From assembly GCA_964059195.1 (NCBI GenBank), contig CAXKWD010000015.1, positions 2,542,001-2,606,000 of the forward strand: a stretch of DNA of 64,000 bases. The letters are read 5' to 3'. The translations under genes and the position numbers were made by a program. The notes under the pieces are model-generated. The model ran no database searches, was not told the origin of the DNA, and worked only from the letters and a program-made list of their open reading frames with translations. This document shows, piece by piece, positions 1-12,504 of this stretch (its first letter is position 1; every line of letters starts with the position of its first letter). This DNA comes from Ectobius pallidus (Eukaryota; Arthropoda; Insecta; Blattodea; Ectobiidae).

Positions 1-280
1 ATTACATTGTTAGGCAGCCAAATAGTATTTAAAAATTACATTGCTAGGAAAAAGTTTCGTCTATGAATAATGCATTGAAATGTAAAAGTTTTGTGTCTGA
101 AATGGATAGCTACGCAACAGTATATATTTTAAAAGTTTATAATAGGTAGCAATATTGTGTTCAAAAATGACATTGCTAAGAAAAGTTATTTTTTATGACA
201 TGGCTAGGCAACAGTTTCCGGTTTAAAATGGCATTGCTAGGCAACACTTTCGTGTTTTAAAACTCATTGCTAGGCAACAG

Positions 281-390
281 TATTCTTTCTATTCAAGCAA
301 AATTTACAACCCATGTTTTGCCATTAGCATTTCACCGATATTTTCATTGTATGTATTGATCATTGAGGGATTAAAAACTATTCCTTATAG
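281..390. repeat. Conserved non-repetitive core of Satellite 1 (first copy)
   Basis: About 110 bp between tattctttct and ccttatag that shows no resemblance to the ~33-bp element making up the rest of the unit. It contains acaacccatgttttgcc, catttcaccgatattttc, the palindrome tgatca, and attaaaaactattcc. The same segment ends one base before every landmark, for example 1109-1218, 4117-4226, 8255-8364, 12395-12504, 16530-16639 and 19009-19118. By eye it is close to invariant. The differences I see are single bases, such as gcaattcacc near 5820, catgcaaaa near 6614 and 13236, aaattattcc near 7522, attgaaaac near 17448 and aaaatctatt near 4209, plus a variable 5' edge (ctttctattc, ctttctgttc, ctttttcttc). 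It could be a protein-binding or transcription-related element, or simply recently homogenised sequence. Confidence 0.8.
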
Positions 391-1218
391 ATGACATTGC
401 TAGGCAACAGTTTCGTATTTGGAGATGGCATTGCTAAGGTACAGTTTCTTGTTCAAGATGTCAATGCTAAGCAAGAGTCAGGTGTTTTAAAAACTTCATT
501 GCTAAGCAACAGTTTCCGGTTTAGACTGGCATCGCTAGGCAACACTTTTGTGATAGAAAAATCTAATTGTTAGGCAGCCAAATTGTCTTTAAAATTTACA
601 TTGCTAGGAAAAGTTACGACTATGAAAAATGCATTGAAAGGTAAAGGTTTTTTGTCCGAAATTGACATTGCTACGCAACAGTATCTTTTTTTAAAAGCTT
701 TTAATAGGTAGCAATATTATGTTTAAGAATGACATTGCTAAGCAACAGATCTTTTTGATGTCTTTGCTAGGCAACAGTTTCCGGTTTAGACTGGCATGGC
801 TAGGCAAAACTTTGGTGATAGAAAAATTACATTGTTAGGCAGCCAAAATGTATTTAAAAATTACATTGCTAGGAAAAAGTTTCACTTTGAAAAATGCATT
901 GAAATGTAAAAGTTTTGTGTCTGAAATTGACATTGCTACGCAACAGTATATTTTTTAAAAAGTTTATAATAGGTAGCAATATTGTGTTTAAAAATGACAT
1001 TGCTAAGCAACAGTTCTTTTTGACGACATTGCTAGGCAACAGTTCCCGGTTTAAAATGGCATTGCTAGGCAACACTTTCGTGTTTTAAAACTCATTGAAA
1101 GGCAACAGTATTCTTTCTATTCAAGTAAAATTTACAACCCATGTTTTGCCATTAGCATTTCACCGATATTTTCATTGTATGTATTGATCATTGAGGGATT
1201 AAAAACTATTCCTTATAG
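391..1218. repeat. Representative Satellite 1 unit (828 bp)
   Basis: One full unit read from the landmark. It opens with five elements of 33-36 bp (391-566) of the form N-cattgctaggcaac-agtttc-N. Two tandem copies of a ~263-bp block follow, each running through an element with gttaggcagcc, one with gctaggaaaag, one with tgcattgaaa, one with gctacgcaacagtat, a spacer with taggtagcaata, and gctaagcaacag. Two or three more elements lead into the non-repetitive core that ends the unit at 1218. About 20 copies of the cattgctaRgcaac element, intact or decayed, can be counted. The unit therefore arose by amplification of a ~33-bp minisatellite, then duplication of a 263-bp block, then amplification of the whole at 828 bp. 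The first step is inferred from the internal similarity. Confidence 0.9.
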
Positions 1219-2574
1219 ATGACATTGCTAGGCAACAGTTTCGTATTTGGAGATGGCATTGCTAAGCTACAGTTCCTTGTTCAAAATGTCAATGCTAAGC
1301 AACAGTCAGGTGTTTTAAAAACTTCATTGCTAAGCAACAGTTTCCGGTTTAGACTGGCATCGCTAGGCAACACTTTTGTGATAGAAAAATCTAATTGTTA
1401 GGCAGCCAAATTGTCTTTAAAAGTTACATTGCTAGGAAAAGTTACGACTTTGAAAAATGCATTGAAAGGTAAAGGATTTTTGGCAGAAATTGACATTGCT
1501 ACGCAACAGTATCTTTTTTTAAAAGCTTTTAATAGGTAGAATATATTGTGTTTAAAAATGACATTGCTAAGCAACAGATCTTTTTGATGACATAGGCAAC
1601 AGTTTCCGGTTTAGACTGGCATGGCTAGGCAAAACTTTCGTGATAGAAAAATTACATTGTTAGGCAGCCAAATTGTATTTAAAAATTACATTGCTAGGAA
1701 AAAGTTTCACTTTGAAAAATGCATTGAAAGGTAAAGGTTTTGTGTCAGAAATTGACATTGCTCCGCAACAGTATCTTTTTTTAAAAGCTTTTAATAGGTA
1801 GCAATATTATGTTTAAAAATTACATTGCTAAGAAACAGATCTTTTGAAGACATTGCTAGGCAACAGTTTCTGGTTTAGACTGGCATGGCTAGGCAAAACT
1901 TTCGTGATAGAAAAATTACATTGTTAGGCAGCCAAATAGTATTTAAAAATTACATTGCTAGGAAAAAGTTTCGTCTTTGAAAAATGCATTGAAATGTAAA
2001 AGTTTTGTGTCTGAAATGGACATTGCTCCGCAACAATATCTTTTTTTAAAAGCTTTTAATAAGTAGCAATATTATGTTTAAAAATGACATTGCTAAGCAA
2101 CAGATCTTTTTGATGACATTGCTAGGCAACAGTTTCCGGTTTAGACTGGCATGGCTAGGCAAAACTTTCGTGATAGAAAAATTACATTGTTAGGCAGCCA
2201 AATAGTATTTAAAAATTACATTGCTAGGAAAAAGTTTCGTCTTTGAAAAATGCATTGAAATGTAAAAGTTTTGTGTCTGAAATTGACATTGCTACGCAAC
2301 AGTATATTTTTTTAGAACTTTATAATATGTAGCAATATTGTGTTTAAAAATGACTTTGCTAAGCAACAGTTCTTTTTGACGACATTGCTAGGCAACAGTT
2401 CCCGGTTTAAAATGGCATTGCTAGGCAACACTTTCGTGTTTTAAAACTCATTGCTAGGCAACAGAATTCTTTCTGTTCAAGCAAAATTTACAACCCATGT
2501 TTTGCCATTAGCATTTCACCGATATTTTCATTGTATGTATTGATCATTGAGGGATTAAAAACTATTCCTTATAG
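1219..2574. repeat. Expanded Satellite 1 unit with four 263-bp blocks
   Basis: This unit is 1356 bp, 528 bp longer than its neighbours. It carries four consecutive ~263-bp blocks instead of two. The repeated gtagcaatat or gtagaatat spacer occurs near 1535, 1798, 2056 and 2330. The first three blocks end with the attatg or atattgtg type and the last joins the usual path into the core. The two middle blocks mix markers of the usual first block (gaaaggtaaaggttttgtg with gctccgcaacag) and second block (gttaggcagcc followed by agtattt or tgtattt). The likely origin is unequal exchange between the first and second blocks of neighbouring units. It is the only such unit in the window. Confidence 0.85.
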
Positions 2575-5500
2575 ATGACATTGCTAGGCAACAGTTTCGT
2601 ATTTGGAGATGGCATTGCTAAGCTACAGTTTCTTGTTCAAGATGTCAATGCTAAGCAACAATCAGGTGTTTTAAAACTTCATTGCTAAGCAACAGTTTCC
2701 GGTTTAGACTGTCATCGCTAGGCAACACTTTTGTGATAGAAAAATCTAATTGTTAGGCAGCCAAATTGACTTTAAAAGTTACATTGCTAGGAAAAGTTAC
2801 GACTTTGAAAAATGCATTGAAAGGTAAAGGTTTTGTGTCAGAAATTGACATTGCTCCGCAACAGTATCTTTTTTTAAAAGCTTTTAATAAGTAGCAATAT
2901 TATGTTTAAAAATGACATTGCTAAGCAACAGATCTTTTTGATGACATTGCTATGCAACAGTTTCCGGTTTAGACTGGCATGGCTAGGCAAAACTTTCGTG
3001 ATAGAAAAATTACATTGTTAGGCAGCCAAATAGTATTTAAAAATTACATTGCTAGGAAAAAGTTTCGTCTTCGAATAATGCATTGAAATGTAAACGTTTT
3101 GTGTCTGAAATTGACATAGCTACGCAACAGTATATATTTTAAAAGTTTATAATAGGTAGCAATATTGTGTTTATAAATGACATTGCTAAGAAAAGTTATT
3201 TTTTATGACATTGCTAGGCAACAGTTTCCGGTTTAAAATGGCATTGCTAGGCAACACTTTCGTGTTAAAACTCATTGCTAGGCAACAGTATTCTTTCTAT
3301 TCAAGCAAAATTTACAACCCATGTTTTGCCATTAGCATTTCACCGATATTTTCATTGTATGTATTGATCATTGAGGGATTAAAAACTATTCCTTATAGAT
3401 GACATTGCTAGGCAACAGTTTCGTATTTGGAGATGGCATTGCTAAGCTACAGTTTCTTGTTCAAAATGTCAATGCTAAGCAACAGTCAGGTGTTTTAATA
3501 ACTTCATTGCTAAGCAACAGTTTCCGGTTTAGACTGGCATCGCTAGGCAACACTTTTGTGATAGAAAAATTTAATTGTTAGGCAGCCAAATTGTCTTTAA
3601 AAGTTACATTGCTAGGAAAAGTTACGACTTTGAAAAATGCATTGAAAGGTAAAGGTTTTTTGTCCGAAATTGACATTGCTACGCAAAAGTATTTTTTTTT
3701 AAAAGCTTTTAATAGGTAGCAATATTATGTTTAAGAATGACATTGCTAAGCAACAGATCTTTTTGATGGCTTTGCTAGGCAACAGTTTCCGGTTTAGACT
3801 GGCATGGCTAGGCAAAACTTTCGTGATAGAAAAATTACATTGTTAGGCAGCCAAATTGTATTTAAAAATTACATTGCTAGGAAAAAGTTTCACTTTGAAA
3901 AATGCATTGAAATGTAAAAGTTTTGTGTCTGAAATTGACATTGCTACGCAACAGTATATTTTTTTAAAAGTTTATAATAGGTAGCAATATTGTGTTTAAA
4001 AATGACATTGCTAAGCAACAGTTCTTTTTGACGACATTGCTAGGCAACAGTTCCCGGTTTAAAATGGCATTGCTAGGCAATACTTTCGTGTTTTAAAACT
4101 CATTGCTAGGCAACAGTATTCTTTCTATTCAAGCAAAATTTACAACCCATGTTTTGCCATTAGCATTTCACCGATATTTTCATTGTATGTATTGATCATT
4201 GAGGGATTAAAATCTATTCCTTATAGATGACATTGCTAGGCAACAGTTTCGTATTTGGAGATGGCATTGCTAAGCTACAGTTCCTTGTTCAAAATGTCAA
4301 TGCTAAGCAACAGTCAGGTGTTTTAAAAACTTCATTGCTAAGCAACAGTTTCCGGTTTAGACTGGCATCGCTAGGCAACACTTTTGTGATAGAAAAATCT
4401 AATTGTTAGGCAGACAAATTGTCTTTAAAAGTTACATTGCTAGGAAAAGTTACGACTTTGAAAAATGCATTGAAAGGTAAAGGATTTTTGGCAGAAATTC
4501 ACATTGCTACGCAACAGTATTTTTTTTTTAAAGCTTTTAATTGATAGCAATATTATGTTTAAGAATGACATTGCTAAGCAACAGATCTTTTTGATGACTT
4601 TGCTAGGCAACAGTTTCCGGTTTAGACTGGCATGGCTAGGCAAAACTTTCGTGATAGAAAAATTACATTGTTAGGCAGCCAAATTGTATTTAAAAATTAC
4701 ATTCCTAGGAAAAAGTTTCACTTTGAAAAATGCATTGAAATGTAAAAGTTTTGTGTCTGAAATTGACATTGCTACGCAACAGTATATTTTTTTAAAAGTT
4801 TATAATAGGTAGCAATATAGTGTTTAAAAATGACATTGCTAAGCAACAGTTCTTTTTGACGACATTGCTAGGCAACAGTTCCCGGTTTAAAATGGCATTG
4901 CTAGGCAATACTTTCGTGTTTTAAAACTCATTGCTAGGCAACAGTATTCTTTCTATTCAAGCAAAATTTACAACCCATGTTTTGCCATTAGCATTTCACC
5001 GATATTTTCATTGTATGTATTGATCATTGAGGGATTAAAAACTATTCCTTATAGATGACATTGCTAGGCAACAGTTTCGTATTTGGAGATGGCATTGCTA
5101 AGCTACAGTTCCTTGTTCAAAATGTCAATGCTAAGCAACAGTCAGGTGTTTTAAAAACTTCATTGCTAAGCAACAGTTTCCGGTTTAGACTGGCATCGCT
5201 AGGCAACACTTTTGTGATAGAAAAATCTAATTGTTAGGCAGCCAAATTGTCTTTAAAAGTTACATTGCTAGGAAAAGTTACGACTTTGAAAAATGCATTG
5301 AAAGGTAAAGGATTTTTGGCAGAAATTGACATTGCTACGCAACAGTATCTTTTTTTAAAAGCTTTTAATAGGTAGCAATATTATGTTTAAAAATGACATT
5401 GCTAAGCAACAGATATTTTTGATGACATTGCTAGGCAACAGTTTCCGGTTTAGACTGGCATGGCTAGGCAAAACTTTCGTGATAGAAAAATTACATTGTT

Positions 5501-5882
5501 AGGCAGCCAAATTGTATTTAAAAATTACATTGCTAGGAAAAAGTTTCACTTTGAAAAATGCATTGAAATGTAAAAGTTTTGTGTCTGAAATTGACATTGC
5601 TACGCAACAGTATAATTTTTTAAAAGTTTATAATATGTAGCAATATTGTGTTTAAAAATGACATTGCTAAGCAACAGTTCTTTTTGACGACATTGCTAGG
5701 CAACAGTTCCCGGTTTAAAATGGCATTGCTAGGCAACACTTTCGTGTTTTAAAACTCATTGCTAGGCAACAGTATTCTTTCTATTCAAGCAAAATTTACA
5801 ACCCATGTTTTGCCATTAGCAATTCACCGATATTTTCATTGTATGTATTGATCATTGAGGGATTAAAAACTATTCCTTATAG

Positions 5883-8620
5883 ATGACATTGCTAGGCAAC
5901 AGTTTCGTATTTGGAGATGGCATTGCTAAGCTACAGTTTCTTGTTCAAGATGTCAATGCTAAGCAACAGTCAGGTGTTTTAAAAACTTCATTGCTAAGCA
6001 ACAGTTTCCGGTTTAGACTGGCATCGCTAGGCAACACTTTTGTGATAGAAAAATCTAATTGTTAGGCAGCCAAATTGTCTTTAAAAGTTACATTGCTAGG
6101 AAAAGTTACGACTTTGAAAAATGCATTGAAAGGTAAAGGTTTTGTGTCAGAAATTGACATTGCTCCGCAACAGTATCTTTTTTTAAAAGCTTTTAATAGG
6201 TAGCAATATTATGTTTAAAAATTACATTGCTAAGAAACAGATCTTCTGAAGACATTGCTAGGCAACAGTTTCTGGTTTAGACTGGCATGGCTAGGCAAAA
6301 CTTTCGTGATAGAAAAATTACATTGTTAGGCAGCCAAATTGTATTTAAAAATTACATTGCTAGGAAAAAGTTTCACTTTGAAAAATGCATTGAAATGTAA
6401 AAGTTTTGTGTCTGAAATTGACATTGCTACCCAACAGTATATTTTTTTAGAACTTTATAATATGTAGCAATATTGTGTTTAAAAATGACATTGCTAAGCA
6501 ACAGTTCTTTTTGACGACATTGCTAGGCAACAGTTCCCGGTTTAAAATGGCATTGCTAGGCAACACTTTCGTGTTTTAAAACTCATTGCTAGGCAACAGT
6601 ATTCTTTCTATTCATGCAAAATTTACAACCCATGTTTTGCCATTAGCATTTCACCGATATTTTCATTGTATGTATTGATCATTGAGGGATTAAAAACTAT
6701 TCCTTATAGATGACATTGCTAGGCAACAGTTTCGTATTTGGAGATGGCATTGCTAAGCTACAGTTTCTTGTTCAAGATGTCAATGCTAAGCAACAGTCAG
6801 GTGTTTTAAAACTTCATTGCTAAGCAACAGTTTCCGGTTTAGACTGTCATCGCTAGGCAACACTTTTGTGATAGAAAAATCTAATTGTTAGGCAGCCAAA
6901 TTGTCTTTAAAAGTTACATTGCTAGGAAAAGTTACGACTATGAAAAATGCATTGAAAGGTAAAGGTTTTGTGTCAGAAATTGACATTGCTCCGCAACAGT
7001 ATCTTTTTTTAAAAGCTTTTAATAAGTAGCAATATTATGTTTAAAAATGACATTGCTAAGCAACAGATCTTTTTGATGACATTGCTAGGCAACAGTTTCC
7101 GGTTTAGACTGGCATGGCTAGGCAAAACTTTCGTGATAGAAAAATTACATTGTTAGGCAGCCAAATTGTATTTAAAAATTACATTGCTAGGAAAAAGTTT
7201 CACTTTGAAAAATGCATTGAAATGTAAAAGTTTTGTGTCTGAAATTGACATTGCTACGCAACAGTATATTTTTTAAAAAGTTTATAATATGTAGCAATAT
7301 TGTGTTTAAAAATGACATTGCTAAGCAACAGTTCTTTTTGACGACATTACTAGGGAACAGTTCCCGGTTTAAAATGGCATTGCTAGGCAACACTTTCGTG
7401 TTTTAAAAATCATTGCTAGGCAACAGTATTCTTTTTCTTCAAGCAAAATTTACAACCCATGTTTTGCCATTAGCATTTCACCGATATTTTCATTGTATGT
7501 ATTGATCATTGAGGGATTAAAAATTATTCCTTATAGATGACATTGCTAGGCAACAGTTTCGTATTTGGAGATGGCATTGCTAAGGTACAGTTTCTTGTTC
7601 AAGATGTCAATGCTAAGCAACAGTCAGGTGTTTTAAAAACTTCATTGCTAAGCAACAGTTTCCGGTTTAGACTGGCATCGCTAGGCAACACTTTTGTGAT
7701 AGAAAAATCTAATTGTTAGGCAGCCAAATTGTCTTTAAAATTTACATTGCTAGGAAAAGTTACGACTTTGAAAAATGCATTGAAAGGTAAAGGTTTTTTG
7801 TCAGAAATTGACATTGCTACGCAACAGTATCTTTTTTTAAAAGCTTTTAATAGGTAGCAATATTATGTTTAAGAATGACATTGCTAAGCAACAGATGTTT
7901 TTGATGACTTTGCTAGGCAACAGTTTCCGGATTAGACTGGCATGGCTAGGCAAAACTTTCGTGATAGAAAAATTACATTGTTAGGCAGCCAAATTGTATT
8001 TAAAAATTACATTGCTAGGAAAAAGTTTCACCTTTAAAAATGCATTGAAATGTAAAAGTTTTGTGTCTGAAATTGACATTGCTACGCAACAGTATATTTT
8101 TTAAAAACTTTATAATATGTAGCAATATTGTGTTAGAAAATGACATTGCTAAGCAACAGTTCTTTTTGACGACATTGCTAGGCAACATTTTCCGGTTTAA
8201 AATGGCATTGCTAGGCAACACTTTCGTGTTTTAAAACTCATTGCTAGGCAACAGTATTCTTTCTATTCAAGCAAAATTTACAACCCATGTTTTGCCATTA
8301 GCATTTCACCGATATTTTCATTGTATGTATTGATCATTGAGGGATTAAAAACTATTCCTTATAGATGACATTGCTAGGCAACAGTTTCGTATTTGGAGAT
8401 TGCATTGCTAAGCTACAGTTTCTTGTTCAAGATGTCAATGCTAAGCAACAGTCAGGTGTTTTAAAAACTTCATTGCTAAGCAACAGTTTCCGGTTTAGAC
8501 TGGCATCGCTAGGCAACACTTTTGTGATAGAAAAATCTAATTGTTAGGCAGCCAAATTGTCTTTAAAAGTTACATTGCTAGGAAAAGTTACGACTTTGAA
8601 AAATGCATTGAAAGGTAAAG
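5883..8620. repeat. Satellite 1 segmental duplication A, copy 1
   Basis: About 3.3 units that match 12505-15240 at an offset of ~6620-6622 bp (eight units) and share private markers. These are attcatgcaaaa at ~6611 and ~13233, actgtcatcgc at ~6844 and ~13466, ttactagggaac at ~7347 and ~13968, ctttttcttcaagc at ~7431 and ~14052, and gctaaggtacag at ~7580 and ~14201. The match fades at both ends: the core before 5883 differs from that before 12505, and near 8635 this copy has gctccgcaac where the other has gctcagcaac. A block of several units therefore moved or duplicated together. Exact ends need alignment. Confidence 0.72.
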
Positions 8621-11109
8621 GTTTTGTGTCAGAAATTGACATTGCTCCGCAACAGTATCTTTTTTTTAAAAGCTTTTAATAGGTAGCAATATTATGTTTA
8701 AATATGACATTGCTAAGCAACAGATCTTTTGATGACATTGCTAGGCAACAGTTTCTGGTTTAGACTGGCATGGCTAGGCAAAACTTTCGTGATAGAAAAA
8801 TTACATTGTTAGGCAGCCAAATAGTATTTAAAAATTACATTGCTAGGAAAAAGTTTCGTCTTTGAATAATGCATTGAAATGTAAAAGTTTTGTGTCTTAA
8901 TTTCACATAGCTACGCAACAGTATAATTATATTTTAAAAGTTTATAATAGGTAGCAATATTGTGTTTATAAATGACATTGCTAAGAAAAGTTATTTTTTA
9001 TGACATGGCTAGGTAACAGTTTCCGGTTTAAAATGGCATTGCTAGGCAACACTTTCGTGTTTTAAAACTCATTGCTAGGCAACAGTATTCTTTCTATTCA
9101 AGCAAAATTTACAACCCATGTTTTGCCATTAGCATTTCACCGATATTTTCATTGTATGTATTGATCATTGAGGGATTAAAAACTATTCCTTATAGATGAC
9201 ATTGCTAGGCAACAGTTTCGTATTTGGAGATGGCATTGCTAAGCTACAGTTCCTTGTTCAAAATGTCAATGCTAAGCAACAGTCAGGTGTTTTAAAAACT
9301 TCATTGCTAAGCAACAGTTTCCGGTTTAGACTGGCATCGCTAGGCAACACTTTTGTGATAGAAAAATCTAATTGTTAGGCAGCCAAATTGTCTTTAAAAG
9401 TTACATTGCTAGGAAAAGTTACGACTTTGAAAAATGCATTGAAAGGTAAAGGTTTTGTGTCAGAAATTGACATTGCTCCGCAACAGTCTCTTTTTTTAAA
9501 AGCTTTTAATAGGTAGCAATATTATGTTTAAAAATGACATTGCTAAGCAACAGATCTTTTTGATGACATTGCTAGGCAACAGATTCCGGTTTAGACTGGC
9601 ATGGCTAGGCAAAACTTTCGTGATAGAAAAATTACATTGTTAGGCAGCCAAAGAGTATTTAAAAATTACATTGCTTGGAAAAAGTTTCGTCTTCGAATAA
9701 TGCATTGAAATGTAAACGTTTTGTGTCTGAAATTGACATAGCTACGCAACAGTATATATTTTAAAAGTTTATAATATTTAGCAATATTGTGTTTATAAAT
9801 GTCATTGCTAAGAAACGTTATTTTTTATGACATGGCTAGGCAACAGTTTCCGGTTTAAAATGGCATTGCTAGGCAACACTTTCGTGTTTTAAAACTCATT
9901 GCTAGGCAACAGTATTCTTTCTATTCAAGCAAAATTTACAACCCATGTTTTGCCATTAGCATTTCACCGATATTTTCATTGTATGTATTGATCATTGAGG
10001 GATTAAAAACTATTCCTTATAGATGACATTGCTAGGCAACTGTTTCGTATTTGGAGATGGCATTGCTAAGCTACAGTTTCTTGTTTAAGATGTCAATGCT
10101 AAGCAACAGTCAGGTGTTTTAAAAACTTCATTGCTAAGCAACAGTTTCCTGTTTAGACTGGCATCGCTAGGCAACACTTTTGTGATAGAAAAATCTAATT
10201 GTTAGGCAGCCAAATTGTCTTTAGAAGTTACATTGCTAGGAAAAGTTACGACTTTGAAAAATGCATTGAAAGGTAAAGGTTTTTTGTCAGAAATTGACAT
10301 TGCTACGCAACAGTATCTTTTTTAAAAGCTTTTAATAGGTAGCAATATTATGTTTAAGAATGACATTGCTAAGCAACAGATCTTTTTGATGACTTTGCTA
10401 GGCAACAGTTTCCGGATTAGAACGGCATGGCTAGGCAAAACTTTCGTGATAGAAAAATTACATTGTTAGGCAGCCAAATTGTATTTAAAAATTACATTGC
10501 TAGGAAAAAGTTTCACTTTGAAAAATGCATTGAAATGTAAAAGTTTTGTGTCTGAAATTGACATTGCTACGCAACAGTATATTTTTTTAAAACATTATAA
10601 TATGTAGCGATATTGTGTTTAAAAATGACATTGCTAAGCAACAGTTCTTTTTGACGACATTGCTAGGCAACAGTTTCCGGTTTAAAATGGCATTGCTAGG
10701 CAACACTTTCGTGTTTTAAAACGCATTGCTAGGCAACAGTATTCTTTCTATTCAAGCAAAATTTACAACCCATGTTTTGCCATTAGCATTTCACCGATAT
10801 TTTCATTGTATGTATTGATCATTGAGGGATTAAAAACTATTCCTTATAGATGACATTGCTAGGCAACAGTTTCGTATTTGGAGATGGCATTGCTATGCTA
10901 CAGTTCCTTGTTCAAAATGTCAATGCTAAGCAACAGTCAGGTGTTTTAAAAACTTCATTGCTAAGCAACAGTTTCCGGTTTAGACTGGCATCGCTAGGCA
11001 ACACTTTTGTGTTAGAAAAATCTAATTGTTAGGCAGCCAAATTGTCTTTAAAAGTTACATTGCTAGGAAAAGTTACGACTTTGAAAAATGCATTGAAAGG
11101 TAAAGGTTT

Positions 11110-12504
11110 TGTGTCAGAAATTGACATTGCTCAGCAACAGTATCTTTTTTTAAAAGCTTTTAATAGGTAGCAATATTATGTTTAAAAATGACATTGCTAA
11201 GCAACAGATCTTTTTGATGACATTGCTAGGCAACAGATTCCGGTTTAGACTGGCATGGCTAGGCAAAACTTTCGTGATAGAAAAATTACATTGTTAGGCA
11301 GCCAAATAGTATTTAAAAATTACATTGCTAGGAAAAAGTTTCGTCTTCGAATAATGCATTGAAATGTAAACGTTTTGTGTCTGAAATTGAAATAGCTACG
11401 CAACAGTATATATTTTAAAAGTTTATAATAGGTAGCAATATTGTGTTTATAAATGACATTGCTAAGAAAAGTTATTTTTTATGACATTGCTAGGCAACAG
11501 TTTCCGGTTTAAAATGGCATTGCTAGGCAACACTTTCGTGTTTTAAAACTCATTGCTAGGCAACAGTATTCTTTCTATTCAAGCAAAATTTACAACCCAT
11601 GTTTTGCCATTAGCATTTCACCGATATTTTCATTGTATGTATTGATCATTGAGGGATTAAAAACTATTCCTTATAGATGACATTGCTAGGCAACTGTTTC
11701 GTATTTGGAGATGGCATTGCTAAGCTACAGTTTCTTGTTTAAGATGCCAATGCTAAGCAACAGTCAGGTGTTTTAAAAACTTCATTGGTAAGCAACAGTT
11801 TCCGGTTTAGACTGGCATCGCTAGGCAACACTTTTGTGATAGAAAAATCTAATTGTTAGGCAGCCAAATTGTCTTTATAAGTTACATTGCTAGGAAAAGT
11901 TACGACTTTGAAAAATGCATTGAAAGGTAAAGGTTTTGTGTCAGAAATATACATTGCTCCGCAACAGTATCTATTTTTAGAAGCTTTTAATAGGTAGCAA
12001 TATTATGTTTAAAAATGACATTGCTAAGCAACAGATCTTTTTGATGACATTGCTAGGCAACAGTTTCCGGTTTAGACTGGCATGGCTAGGCAAAACTTTC
12101 GTGATAGAAAAATTACATTGTTATTCAGCCAAATTGTATTTAAAAATTACATTGCTAGGAAAAAGTTTCACTTTGAAAAATGCATTGAAATGTAAAAGTT
12201 TTGTGTCTGAAATTGAAATTGCTACGCAACAGTATATTTTTTTAAAAGTTTATAATAGGTAGCAATATTGTGTTTAAAAATGACATTGCTAAGCAACAGT
12301 TCTTTTTGACGACATTTCTAGGCAACAGTTCCCGGTTTATAATGGCATTGCTAGGCAACACTTTCGTGTTTTAAAACTCATTGCTAGGCAACAGTATTCT
12401 TTCTGTTCAAGCAAAATTTACAACCCATGTTTTGCCATTAGCATTTCACCGATATTTTCATTGTATGTATTGATCATTGAGGGATTAAAAACTATTCCTT
12501 ATAG
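11110..12504. repeat. Satellite 1 segmental duplication B, copy 1
   Basis: About 1.7 units matching 15245-16639 at an offset of 4135-4136 bp (five units). Private markers shared by the two copies are gctcagcaacag (~11128 and ~15264), aagatgccaatgc (~11742 and ~15877), cattggtaagc (~11785 and ~15920), ctttataagttac (~11874 and ~16009), gaaatatacattgc (~11945 and ~16080) and acatttctaggc (~12313 and ~16448). The 85-residue open frame at 12005-12262 lies in this block and exists only because local substitutions and indels leave a run of elements open; it is not a gene. Confidence 0.72.

Noticed and set aside
281..390. Core of Satellite 1 as a tRNA-derived or SINE promoter
   Set aside because: I cannot find convincing A and B boxes or a tRNA-like fold in the core.
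391..573. 60-residue protein with 11-residue repeats (LLGNSF-like)
   Set aside because: The 33-bp period is divisible by three and keeps the frame open. Other units lose the frame by single-base indels without compensation, and there is no promoter or splice context.
869..1075. 68-residue antisense open frame recurring in Satellite 1
   Set aside because: It is the reverse reading of the same elements, present only in units without local indels.
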